Positions 1-6,054 of a stretch of DNA of 8,548 bases are shown here, piece by piece. Below the pieces are notes generated by a model. It was not told the DNA's origin. It was given only the letters and a program-made list of their open reading frames with translations, and ran no database searches. Numbering within the stretch: position 1 is the first letter of the stretch; each line of letters begins with the position of its first letter. The DNA is from Planctomycetota bacterium (GTDB lineage: Bacteria; Planctomycetota; UBA1135), in assembly GCA_027021325.1 (NCBI GenBank), contig JALUUN010000425.1, positions 1 through 8,548 of the forward strand, read 5' to 3'. The position numbers were made by a program, and so were the translations under genes.

Positions 1-345
1 GAACGCGACGAGCGCGAGGGACCGGGTTTCCTGGGCAGTGAGGCGCGGATCACCCGGGTGTACCGCGCCATCCTGCGGCTTTCGGCGAATGCGCCGGCCT
101 CCATGGACGTCGTGGTCGAGGAGGCGATTCCGGTGAGCCGCGACGGCGCCTACGAGATCACCCGGACCAACGTGCAGCCGGCGGCCCTGAACGATCCCCG
201 TTCCCTGCGCGATCTGCGCGAGCGCGGGCTCCTGCGCTGGCGGCTGCGCCTGGCCCCGGGTCAGACCCAGAACATCCGCTGGGGTTGGATTGCCGCCTTC
301 GACGAGGACCTGCCGGCCGACCTCTACGAGTACTTCGGCGGCTGA
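1..345 (+). CDS. DUF4139 domain protein, C-terminal end (5' truncated by window edge)
   Basis: The reading frame is open from the first base and ends at TGA 343-345, so only the last 114 residues are visible and the start lies upstream of the window. The GTG near base 58 is an internal Val codon. The visible part looks like the end of a DUF4139 beta-rich domain: a strand with VVVEEAIPVSRDGAYEI, then a segment with LLRWRLRLAPGQTQNIRWGW and a final short strand before the stop. In family members (often DUF4140 plus coiled coil plus DUF4139, sometimes called mucoidy-inhibitor MuiA-like) this domain closes the protein. The molecular function is unknown. gltX starts 26 bases downstream on the same strand, so the two may be co-transcribed. 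Family assignment is from the motif pattern only. Confidence 0.75.
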   Translation, partial: ERDEREGPGFLGSEARITRVYRAILRLSANAPASMDVVVEEAIPVSRDGAYEITRTNVQPAALNDPRSLRDLRERGLLRWRLRLAPGQTQNIRWGWIAAFDEDLPADLYEYFGG

Positions 346-371
346 GGGCCGCCCGATCCCCGCTTCCCGCC

Positions 372-1847
372 ATGGCCCCGGAATCCCCGGTCCGCGTCCG
401 CTTCGCTCCCTCGCCCACCGGCCGCCTGCACATCGGCGGCGCCCGTACCGCCCTCTTCAACTGGGCCTTCGCGCGGCGCCACCGAGGCGTCTTCGTCCTG
501 CGCATCGAGGACACCGACGCCGAGCGCAACTCCGAGGAGTCCCTGCGCTCCATCCTGGACAGCCTGCGCTGGCTCGGCCTCGACTGGGACGAGGGGCCCG
601 AGGCCGGCGGCGAGCGCGGCCCCTACTTCCAGAGCCAGCGGCGCGAGCTCCACCTCCAGACCCTCGAGCGCGGCCTCGACGAGGGCTGGCTCTACCGGCA
701 CTTCACCGGGCCCCGCGAGCCTGGCGCGGGCGGCGAGGCGCGCGGACCGCGCGAGCTGGCGCGCTTTCCGGACCGCGACCTGGACCCCGCGGAGTCGCGG
801 CGCCGCGCCGAGGCCGGCGCGCCCTTCGTCATCCGCTTCAAGGTGCCCCTGGGCGAGGAGATCCTGGTCGAGGACGGCATTCGCGGCGCCGTGCGCTACC
901 GGAGCGACGAGGTCGAGGACTGGGTCGCCGGCCGCAGCGACGCCTCGCCGACCTACAACTTCGTCTGCGTCCTGGACGATGCCGCCATGGGCATTACCCA
1001 TGTGCTGCGCGGTGAGGAGCATCTGGTGAACACCCCGAAGCAGGTGCTCCTGTACCGGGCTCTGGGACTGGAGCCGCCGGCCTTCGCCCACCTGCCCCTG
1101 ATCCTCGGCCAGGACGGCCGCAAGCTCAGCAAGCGGACCGGCGACACCGCCGTCGAGGACTACCGGGAACGGGGCTTTCCGCCGGAGGCGCTCCTGAACT
1201 TCCTCGCCCTCCTGGGTTTCTCCATCGACGACCACACGACGGTCTTCGGGCGCGAGGAACTGGTGCGGCACTTCGACCTCGCCCGGGTGAACAAGGCCGG
1301 GGCGGTCTTCGACGAGGACAAGCTGCGCTGGCTCAGCGGCGAGTACATCCGCAGCACTCCGGTGCCCGAGCTGGCCGAGCGCATCCTGCCCTGGCTGCGG
1401 CGGGAGGGCTGGTTCCCCGAGGGGGAGCTTCCGGATCCGGAGCGCGATCGTCTGGAGCGGGCGGCGGCGGCGGTGCGCGAGCGCATCCAGACCTATGGCG
1501 AGGCGCCCGAGCGCCTGCGCTGGGCCTTCGAGACGCCCGATCCCGACGCCAGGGCCCTCCAGGCCCTGGGGCAGGAGGGCGCTGCCGGCCTGCTGGAGGC
1601 CGCCGCCGCTGCCTTGGAGCGCGAGGCGGCCTTCCCTCCGGCGGACTTCGATGCCTGGGCCCGGGACCTCGCCGCAGGGCTCGAGGTCGCTGCCGGCCGC
1701 ATCCTGAAGCCCCTGCGTGCGGCCCTGACCGGCACCCTGGGCGGCCCGCCGCTCGCGGAGATCCTGGGTCTTCTCGGCCGTGAGGAGGCGCTGGAACGGA
1801 TCCGCCGGGCGGCGGCCCGAGCCGGCGGAGCCGCGGCTGCCTCCTGA
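372..1847 (+). CDS. gltX: Glutamyl-tRNA synthetase (GluRS)
   Basis: This cytosolic class I aminoacyl-tRNA synthetase charges tRNA-Glu with glutamate using ATP, and tRNA-Gln as well in organisms without GlnRS. The 491-residue product has the usual GluRS length. The N-terminal Rossmann catalytic domain starts with FAPSPTGRLHIGGARTALFNW (HIGH-type motif at residues 20-23), followed by LRIEDTDAERN. The second signature KLSKR is at 251-255, followed by the typical ALLNFLALLGFS segment and the helical anticodon-binding region from about residue 320 to the end. ATG 372 is chosen because the protein then begins just before the universally conserved VRFAPSPTG strand; the open frame upstream (from 285) runs into the preceding gene. 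No strong Shine-Dalgarno is visible. The Cys-x-Cys zinc site found in E. coli GluRS is absent (YRHFT at 108-112 in that position, and no Cys nearby). Confidence 0.97.
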   Translation: MAPESPVRVRFAPSPTGRLHIGGARTALFNWAFARRHRGVFVLRIEDTDAERNSEESLRSILDSLRWLGLDWDEGPEAGGERGPYFQSQRRELHLQTLERGLDEGWLYRHFTGPREPGAGGEARGPRELARFPDRDLDPAESRRRAEAGAPFVIRFKVPLGEEILVEDGIRGAVRYRSDEVEDWVAGRSDASPTYNFVCVLDDAAMGITHVLRGEEHLVNTPKQVLLYRALGLEPPAFAHLPLILGQDGRKLSKRTGDTAVEDYRERGFPPEALLNFLALLGFSIDDHTTVFGREELVRHFDLARVNKAGAVFDEDKLRWLSGEYIRSTPVPELAERILPWLRREGWFPEGELPDPERDRLERAAAAVRERIQTYGEAPERLRWAFETPDPDARALQALGQEGAAGLLEAAAAALEREAAFPPADFDAWARDLAAGLEVAAGRILKPLRAALTGTLGGPPLAEILGLLGREEALERIRRAAARAGGAAAAS

Positions 1848-1857
1848 GAGCGCTCCG

Positions 1858-1885
1858 GGGCCGGCTCAGTCCCCCTCTCCGGCCC
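1858..1885. terminator. Weak GC hairpin at the gltX convergent junction
   Basis: A perfect 7-bp inverted repeat, GGGCCGG (1858-1864) and CCGGCCC (1879-1885), flanks a 14-base loop. It starts ten bases after the gltX stop and overlaps the last codons of the convergent gene. There is no T-tract on either side, so it is at best a partial or factor-assisted terminator. GC-rich DNA yields such stems by chance. Confidence 0.2.
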
Positions 1886-2807
1886 GGGGCAGCGCCTCGC
1901 CGAGGTCCTTCAGGCTGCCGGCCCGCGCCCGCACCCGGCCGTCGGGGCCGACCAGGAGGAGCAGAGGCACCCGGTCCAGGCCGAGGAGCCCGGCCAGATC
2001 CCGGCCCTCGGCATCCCGCGGCCCGACCAGGGGGAAGGGCAGACCGTCGGCCTCGGCCTGGCGCCGGGCCCGGTCGGGGGCCCGGTCCAGGACCACGGCC
2101 ACGATCCGGACGCCCTCGGGAGGGTGGCGGGCGAGTTCGCGCAGGACCTCCCGCGCCGGCCGCGACCAGGAGGCGGTGGCGACGAGGAGCAGGGACTCGT
2201 CCTCCCGGGGAGCCAGCTCCCCGTCCCGGCCGTCGGGACCGGCGACGCGCAGAACCGGCCAGGGATCGCCGGGGCGGGCCCGGGGCCTGCCGAGGGTCTG
2301 GAGGAGCCGGCGGGCGGTCTCGGCCTCGGGGGTGCCGCCGGCGGCGACCCGGGCGAGGTAGGGCCGGGCCCGGTCCGGCTGGCCGCTGCGGATCCACTCG
2401 CGGGCGATGTCCAGGCCCAGGGCCGCCTGGTTCCAGCCCGCGACCTTGGGGAAGCGGAGGCCTCGGGCCTCGATCTCCTGCCAGGTCTCCTCCAGGAGGC
2501 GAAGGCCCTCCTCGCGCCGGCCGAGGAAGCGCAGGTCCAGGGTCGCTTCGTGCAGGCGCGCCCGGAAGGAGGCCGCGGTGCCCGGCCAGGCGGCGGCCAG
2601 GGCCGCCATCTCCTCCCGTGCGCGGAGCAGGACCGCGAGCGCCGCCTCACGCTCGGCGGGCGGCGGCGTCCGGAGGTAGCGCTCCTCCAGGGCCTGGAGG
2701 GCGAGGAGGGCGCGTTCCTCGCGGGCCACCGCGGGGGCGGGGCGCGGCGGGGCTTCGGCGCCCGGTTCCTGGAGCAGGGCGAAGACGAGGGGCAGGAGGA
2801 TTCCCAT
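1866..2807 (-). CDS. Secreted or anchored thioredoxin-fold protein lacking both CxxC cysteines
   Basis: The 313-residue product opens with a short hydrophobic stretch (residues 2-12, MGILLPLVFALLQEP), probably an export signal or uncleaved anchor, then a Pro/Ala-rich linker. Residues about 30-175 are helical and Leu/Arg/Ala-rich, resembling TPR-like repeats. Residues about 182-308 resemble a TlpA/AhpC-TSA-type thioredoxin fold: a strand ending SLLLVATASW, the helix after it, VRIVAVVLDRA, and the cis-Pro region DRVPLLLLVGPDGRV (Pro281). Where redox-active relatives have W-C-x-P-C, this protein has W214-S-R-P-A218, so thiol-disulfide exchange at that site is not possible. A binding or structural role is inferred. 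The start is ATG 2805-2807, with AGGGGAG 11 bases upstream. It converges on gltX (18-base gap) and diverges from the tRNA gene. Confidence 0.8.
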   Translation of the reverse strand: MGILLPLVFALLQEPGAEAPPRPAPAVAREERALLALQALEERYLRTPPPAEREAALAVLLRAREEMAALAAAWPGTAASFRARLHEATLDLRFLGRREEGLRLLEETWQEIEARGLRFPKVAGWNQAALGLDIAREWIRSGQPDRARPYLARVAAGGTPEAETARRLLQTLGRPRARPGDPWPVLRVAGPDGRDGELAPREDESLLLVATASWSRPAREVLRELARHPPEGVRIVAVVLDRAPDRARRQAEADGLPFPLVGPRDAEGRDLAGLLGLDRVPLLLLVGPDGRVRARAGSLKDLGEALPRAGEGD

Positions 2808-2850
2808 GGCGGCTCGCGCTCCCCTGGATCGGCCGCGGGCGGCCGGGGTC

Positions 2851-2879
2851 TGGAGCGGCCCACCCGCCCAGGGTAGAAT
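2851..2879 (+). promoter_or_regulatory. Candidate sigma-70 promoter for the tRNA
   Basis: TAGAAT (2874-2879) matches the -10 consensus at 5 of 6 positions, and TGGAGC (2851-2856) matches the -35 consensus at 3 of 6. The spacing is 17 bases. An AT-containing hexamer stands out in this GC-rich spacer. Transcription would start near base 2886, giving a leader of about 55 bases before the mature tRNA. The -35 match is weak. Confidence 0.45.
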
Positions 2880-2940
2880 CTTCGGTCCCGAAGGCGGATT
2901 CCGAGCCCTTCGGGGCGGTTCCCGCCGCCGCCGGGAACAC

Positions 2941-3019
2941 GGCGGAGTAGCTCAGTTGGTTAGAGCGGCGGCTTCATAAGCCGCGTCTGTCGAGGGTTCG
3001 AGTCCCTCCTCCGCTACCA
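2941..3019 (+). tRNA. tRNA with CAU anticodon (elongator tRNA-Met, or tRNA-Ile2)
   Basis: A full cloverleaf can be folded. The acceptor stem is 2941-2947 with 3009-3015, the D stem GCTC/GAGC is 2950-2953 with 2963-2966, and the anticodon stem GCGGC/GCCGC is 2968-2972 with 2980-2984. The loop TTCATAA places CAT at 2975-2977. The T stem GAGGG/CCCTC is 2992-2996 with 3004-3008, around TTCGAGT. The discriminator is A3016 and the CCA tail (3017-3019) is encoded. The anticodon stem lacks the three G-C pairs of initiator tRNA and the 1-72 position is a G-U wobble, so this is not initiator tRNA. CAU could be elongator Met or the lysidine-modified Ile2 that reads AUA; sequence inspection does not settle this. 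The variable loop (2985-2991) is seven bases, two more than usual. Confidence 0.95.
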
Positions 3020-3023
3020 GCCG

Positions 3024-3051
3024 CGGGGCGGGCCTGCCCGGGTCCGCCCCG
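3024..3051 (+). other. Strong GC hairpin between the tRNA and queF
   Basis: Bases 3024-3034 pair with 3041-3051 in an 11-bp stem (ten Watson-Crick pairs and one G-U at 3032/3043) with a six-base loop. It begins five bases after the encoded CCA and ends 15 bases before the queF ATG. No T-tract follows, so it is not a classical intrinsic terminator. It could mark the processing boundary of a tRNA-mRNA transcript, or reduce read-through. The 5' arm can alternatively pair with 3055-3062 next to the queF start. Confidence 0.35.
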
Positions 3052-3066
3052 AGACCCGCCCCGCCC

Positions 3067-3474
3067 ATGGACCCGCGCCCCGCCCTCGAGACCTTCGAGA
3101 ACCCGCGGCCGGGCCGCGCCTTCCTCGTCGAGAGCCTGACGCCGGAGTTCACCTGCGTCTGCCCGCGCACCGGCCAGCCGGACTTCGCGGTCCTGCGCCT
3201 GCGCTACGTGCCCGGCCCGCTCTGCGTGGAGCTGAAGTCCCTGAAGCTCTACCTCCAGAGCTTCCGCAACGAGGGGCATTTCCACGAAGACGTGGTGAAC
3301 CGGATCCTCGACGACCTGGTGGCGGTGCTGGATCCGGTCTGGGCCGAGCTGCGGGGCGAATTCCACGTCCGCGGCGGCATCGCCACGACCGTGACCGCCC
3401 GCCACGGCCGGCGGCCTCCGGAGCTCGAGGGGGTCGAGCGGGCGGTCTGGCCAGGACCGGGCTCAACCGGGTAG
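3067..3474 (+). CDS. queF: NADPH-dependent 7-cyano-7-deazaguanine (preQ0) reductase, short QueF type
   Basis: QueF reduces the nitrile of preQ0 to the aminomethyl group of preQ1, using NADPH, in the cytosolic pathway to the tRNA wobble base queuosine. The 135-residue product has the size of the single-domain, Bacillus-type (unimodular) QueF. The catalytic segment EFTCVCPRTGQPDF places the nucleophilic Cys at residue 32 and the proton-donating Asp at 39. The QueF signature ELKSLKLY is at 55-62, followed by SFRNEGHFHE, whose His73-Glu74 match the substrate-binding pair. The spacing of Cys, Asp and Glu (7 and 42 residues) equals that of the B. subtilis enzyme. ATG 3067 fits the family's N-terminus; no clear Shine-Dalgarno precedes it. 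It lies 47 bases after the tRNA and may be read from the same promoter. Its last 12 bases overlap the convergent methyltransferase gene. Confidence 0.95.
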   Translation: MDPRPALETFENPRPGRAFLVESLTPEFTCVCPRTGQPDFAVLRLRYVPGPLCVELKSLKLYLQSFRNEGHFHEDVVNRILDDLVAVLDPVWAELRGEFHVRGGIATTVTARHGRRPPELEGVERAVWPGPGSTG

Positions 3475-4113
3475 GCGCCGCGCCAGGACCAGGCGGTGGC
3501 CGCTGCCGAGGAGGAACAGGAGCCGGCTTTCGACGATCTCGAAGCCGGCCTCCCGGATCAGGGCCTCGACCTCCGCCCGCCGCAGCGTGTTCTTGGCCCG
3601 CTTGGGCCGCCCCAGGCGGCGCTCCAGTTCGCGCAGGCGGTTCTTGAGACTGGCGGCGTCGAAGTAGCTGAAGAGGGCATAGTGCGCCGAGACCCGGAGG
3701 ATCTCCCGCAGGTGCCCGCGCCGGACCTCGGGGTCGGGGAGGTGGTGGTTGAGGCGCATGGAGAAGACCAGGTCGAAGGCCCGGTCCCGGGCCGGAATCC
3801 GGTGACCGAAGGCGCGGAAGGCACCCAGGGCCGGCGGGTCCGGGAACAGGCGCCGCGCCAGGCGCAGCATCTCGCCGCTGTAGTCGGCGCGCACCAGGCT
3901 GCGGCCCAGGACCTGGAGCTCGGGGGTGTAGCGTCCCCAGCCCGAGGGCAGGTCGAGAACCGTGCCGACCGGTTCCAGGCCCGCGAACCAGCGGCGCAGG
4001 ATGGCCTTCTCGCGGCGGTCGCTCAGTCGCCGGTGGAGCTTCTCGTACTCTTCCAGGTACTCCCGGGCGCCCTCGGGGCTGTCGTACTCGGCGAGGCGGC
4101 GGGGCAGGGTCAC
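3463..4113 (-). CDS. Class I SAM-dependent methyltransferase
   Basis: The 216-residue product has the Rossmann-like methyltransferase core. The SAM-binding motif I is VLDLPSGWGR at residues 52-61. The acidic residue after strand 2 is Asp77 in RADYSGEML, and FDLVFSMRLNHHL (113-125) is the motif IV/post-I region typical of Methyltransf_11/25-type enzymes. A helical N-terminal cap (1-45) and a C-terminal lid with GFEIVESRLLFLL complete it. The substrate is unknown. The start is GTG 4111-4113, whose bases overlap the stop of the upstream kinase-like gene in a GTGA arrangement, suggesting translational coupling. As the last gene of the GT2-LABN-kinase operon it may methylate a sugar, lipid or glycolipid of the envelope, but this is inferred from context only. 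Confidence 0.85.
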   Translation of the reverse strand: MTLPRRLAEYDSPEGAREYLEEYEKLHRRLSDRREKAILRRWFAGLEPVGTVLDLPSGWGRYTPELQVLGRSLVRADYSGEMLRLARRLFPDPPALGAFRAFGHRIPARDRAFDLVFSMRLNHHLPDPEVRRGHLREILRVSAHYALFSYFDAASLKNRLRELERRLGRPKRAKNTLRRAEVEALIREAGFEIVESRLLFLLGSGHRLVLARRLPG

Positions 4114-4895
4114 GGTCGGCAGCCGGTGTTCTGGTACAGGAGGTAGAGGCCGATGCGGTGCAGCTTCTGCAGCCCGGGACCGCGACCGCGCAGGGTCCCG
4201 GCGTCCGCCGGGGGTGCCTCGCCGCCGGCGTAGGCCCGGAGCAGGAGGGTGGTCTCCCCGGCGTCCAGGGCGCTGTCGGCGCCGGCCAGGTCCACAAGGT
4301 CCAGGAGGCGGACCGAGCGGGGTGCCGGCCCGGGGAAGACACAGGCGTAGGGGAGATCGAGCCAGACGACGCCCTCCCCGGGGCTGCGCGCCAGGAGATT
4401 CCGCAGCTGCATGCGGAAGTGGCCCAGACCGGCCTCGTGGAAGGCGCGGGCCGCGCGTCCGGCGGCCTCGATCCAGGGCCGGCGGGCGGGGTCGCCCGGG
4501 GGATGCGGGGCCAGGAGCCGGCGCAGATCCCGGGCGCCGGACACCTCGCCGGTGACCAGGAGGGAGGCCTCACGCCAGGGGCCGTGGCGGGCCTCGGCGC
4601 AGAGCAGCGCCGGGGCCGCGGGCAGGCCGCGGGCCGCCGCCGCTCGCAGTGCCCGCCACTCGCGCAGGGCGCGCGGGCGGGCCAGGGGGGACAGGGCGCG
4701 CTGGGCGCCGCGCTCGAAGTAGAGCTTCCACCAGCGGGCGGGTTCGCCGGCCTCGCGCAGCAGCAGGGTGCCGGGCTCCTCCTTCATGCGCTCGGCGCCT
4801 TCCAGGACCCGGGGCCAGGCCTCCTCCAGGTCGAGGCCGGCGGCGGCTTCGCTCCGCTGCAGGGCCCTCCAGCGCCGCGGCGGCTCGGCGCTCAC
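4110..4895 (-). CDS. WaaP/InaA-like lipopolysaccharide kinase fold, catalytic Asp replaced
   Basis: The 261-residue product resembles the eukaryotic-like kinase fold of lipopolysaccharide core kinases (WaaP, KdkA, InaA), which phosphorylate heptose or Kdo at the cytoplasmic membrane face. Visible elements in order are WWKLYF with the presumed ATP-binding Lys57, REW with the alpha-C Glu79, the hinge-like SLLVTGEVSGA, AFHEAG (152-156), the catalytic-loop segment H159-FRMQLR-N166, and VVWLDLPYA with the metal-binding Asp180. In the H-x-D-L-x-x-x-N catalytic loop, the Asp is Arg161, so phosphotransfer by the usual mechanism is doubtful. The start is GTG 4893-4895, overlapping the LABN stop as GTGA; the open frame further upstream merely shadows the LABN gene. 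It also overlaps the following methyltransferase by four bases. The fold is recognised by motif order, without a search, so the family call is moderate. Confidence 0.7.
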   Translation of the reverse strand: MSAEPPRRWRALQRSEAAAGLDLEEAWPRVLEGAERMKEEPGTLLLREAGEPARWWKLYFERGAQRALSPLARPRALREWRALRAAAARGLPAAPALLCAEARHGPWREASLLVTGEVSGARDLRRLLAPHPPGDPARRPWIEAAGRAARAFHEAGLGHFRMQLRNLLARSPGEGVVWLDLPYACVFPGPAPRSVRLLDLVDLAGADSALDAGETTLLLRAYAGGEAPPADAGTLRGRGPGLQKLHRIGLYLLYQNTGCRP

Positions 4896-5239
4896 GCCGG
4901 CGGCTCCTCCGGGGCCGGGGGGTCCGGCACGGACATGCGGCGGCGCCGCTGTTCGCGGCGGATCAGCATCAGGTTGCGCAGGTAGATGAAACCGCCCACC
5001 TGGCCGACGATGATCACCGGCTCCGGGCGCAGGATGCCGTAGGCCAGGAGGAGGGTGGAGCCGCCCAGGCTGAGCCACCAGAAGGAGACCGGCACCACGC
5101 TCCGGCCGGCGCGTTCGCTGGCCAGCCACTGCACGTAGAAGCGGCTCATGAACAGGATCTGGCCGGTCAGCCCCAGGGCCGCCAGCCAGGGCGGGATGTC
5201 CTTGAACTTCTCCAGCCAGGAGGCGAGGAATTCAGGCAT
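4892..5239 (-). CDS. Lipid A biosynthesis N-terminal (LABN) domain membrane protein
   Basis: The 115-residue integral membrane protein matches the stand-alone LABN domain (PF07578), also found at the N-terminus of some LpxB proteins. About three hydrophobic helices are seen: residues 17-38, with GQILFMSRFYVQWLASER; 48-70, with VVPVSFWWLSLGGSTLLLAYGIL; and 74-93, with GQVGGFIYLRNLMLI. The RF-x-VQW-x-SER, P-x-SFWW-x-SLGG and YLRNL signatures are all present. A basic and then Pro-rich tail faces the cytoplasm by the positive-inside rule. Such proteins commonly sit beside GT2 polyprenyl-phosphate glycosyltransferases. They are thought to resemble small EmrE-type transporters, so a role in moving a lipid-linked sugar across the inner membrane is inferred. 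ATG 5237-5239 overlaps the GT2 stop by eight bases; the longer upstream open frame codes the GT2 C-terminus in another frame. Confidence 0.88.
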   Translation of the reverse strand: MPEFLASWLEKFKDIPPWLAALGLTGQILFMSRFYVQWLASERAGRSVVPVSFWWLSLGGSTLLLAYGILRPEPVIIVGQVGGFIYLRNLMLIRREQRRRRMSVPDPPAPEEPPA

Positions 5240-5981
5240 CGCCGCCAGCGGGAGGGAGTTCCTCCGCCACTTCGTAGCGGATGGCCCGCTTCTGCATCCA
5301 GCGCACCGCACGCACGTCGGCGATCCCGACCCAGAGGCGGTCCCAGATCCCGTACTTGCTCTCGCCCGCCACCCGCGGGCGGTGATTCACGGGCACCTGC
5401 ACGATGCGCTCGGCGCCGGCGAGGCGGGCCAGGGTCGGAAGGTAGCGGTGCATGCCGTGGAAGCGCGGCAGGTCCACGAGGAAGACCCGGCGGAAGACCT
5501 TCAGGGAGCAACCCGTGTCCACGGTGTCGTCCCGGGTGCGCCAGCGGCGCCAGGCGTTGGCGATGCGGCTGGCCCAGCGTCGCAGCAGACTGTCGTGACG
5601 GTGCCGGCGGATGCCGAGGACAGCATCGGCCTCCTCCCGGGCCTGGATCTCGAGCAGGCGCGGGATATCGGCAGGGTCGTTCTGGCGGTCGGCGTCCAGG
5701 GTCACCAGGAGCTCGCCGCGGGCGGCGTGGAAGCCGGCGACGAAGGCCGCGGTCTGGCCGGCGTTGTGGCGGAATCGCAGCCCGCGCACCCGCGGGTCGG
5801 CGGCCGCCTCCCGGGCGATGATCTCCCAGGAGCGGTCCCGGCTGCCGTCGTCCACGAGGAGCAGCTCCCAGGGCTCGGCCACGGCCTCCATGGCCTCCCG
5901 GATCTCGCCGATCAGGGGCTCCAGGTTGCCCTCCTCCTCGTAGACCGGCACCACCAGGCTGATGCGGGGGGCTGCGGCCAT
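5232..5981 (-). CDS. Family 2 glycosyltransferase, DPM1/ArnC-like without membrane helices
   Basis: The 249-residue product is a GT-A fold inverting glycosyltransferase. It starts with ISLVVPVYEEEGNL (7-20) and has the nucleotide-binding VDDGSRDRS (43-51), RHNAGQTAAFVAGF (71-84) and the metal-binding DADRQNDP (96-103; relatives have DADLQ). DTGCSLKVFRR and the late NHRPRVAGESKYG segment are typical of polyprenyl-phosphate hexose synthases (DPM1, ArnC, GtrB). ArnC and GtrB carry two C-terminal membrane helices; none is visible here, so it would be soluble or act with the LABN protein encoded next. The likely reaction is transfer of a sugar from a nucleotide donor to undecaprenyl phosphate at the inner membrane, with the sugar unknown. 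ATG 5981 precedes the first strand at normal distance. No Shine-Dalgarno is visible, and a promoter-like sequence lies just upstream. First gene of the operon. Confidence 0.9.
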   Translation of the reverse strand: MAAAPRISLVVPVYEEEGNLEPLIGEIREAMEAVAEPWELLLVDDGSRDRSWEIIAREAAADPRVRGLRFRHNAGQTAAFVAGFHAARGELLVTLDADRQNDPADIPRLLEIQAREEADAVLGIRRHRHDSLLRRWASRIANAWRRWRTRDDTVDTGCSLKVFRRVFLVDLPRFHGMHRYLPTLARLAGAERIVQVPVNHRPRVAGESKYGIWDRLWVGIADVRAVRWMQKRAIRYEVAEELPPAGGDA

Positions 5982-5989
5982 CCCGGGCC

Positions 5990-6018
5990 ATTGTCCGGCG
6001 GCCCCGGGAGGGGCTCAA
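5990..6018 (-). promoter_or_regulatory. Candidate promoter for the GT2 operon, possibly leaderless
   Basis: On the - strand, TTGAGC (6018-6013; 4 of 6 to the -35 consensus) and GACAAT (5995-5990; 4 of 6 to the -10 consensus) are exactly 17 bases apart. Initiation about seven bases further on would fall near base 5983, two bases before the GT2 ATG, giving an almost leaderless mRNA. That agrees with the missing Shine-Dalgarno. Both hexamers are only moderate matches. Confidence 0.35.
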
Positions 6019-6054
6019 GGACGGAGAAGAGGCGGCTCCAGGAGGGGCTGAAGG
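6007..6054. repeat. Imperfect 14-base direct repeat in the divergent intergenic region
   Basis: The 14-mer GGAGGGGCTSAAGG occurs at 6007-6020 (with C) and 6041-6054 (with G), 34 bases start to start, in the 151-base spacer between the GT2 operon and the signal peptidase gene. A related GAGGGGCTC lies at 6112-6120. The left copy covers the candidate -35 element of the GT2 promoter, so the pair could be a regulator site. The whole spacer is purine-biased on the + strand, including an eight-G run at 6053-6060, so low-complexity recurrence is an alternative. I see nothing else in the spacer. Confidence 0.4.

Noticed and set aside
324..1271. A 315-codon - strand frame opposite gltX
   Set aside because: Mirror of a strongly conserved coding sequence; Gly/Ala/Glu/Val-rich with no motif.
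3020..3066. preQ1 riboswitch upstream of queF
   Set aside because: The spacer is almost all G and C, without the A-rich tail and small hairpin plus pseudoknot layout of preQ1-I, and is too short for preQ1-II.
4896..5129. Longer N-terminus for the kinase-like protein, starting at 5129
   Set aside because: The added 78 residues are an Arg/Pro/His-rich shadow of the well-conserved LABN gene; GTG 4895 overlapping the LABN stop gives a sensible start.
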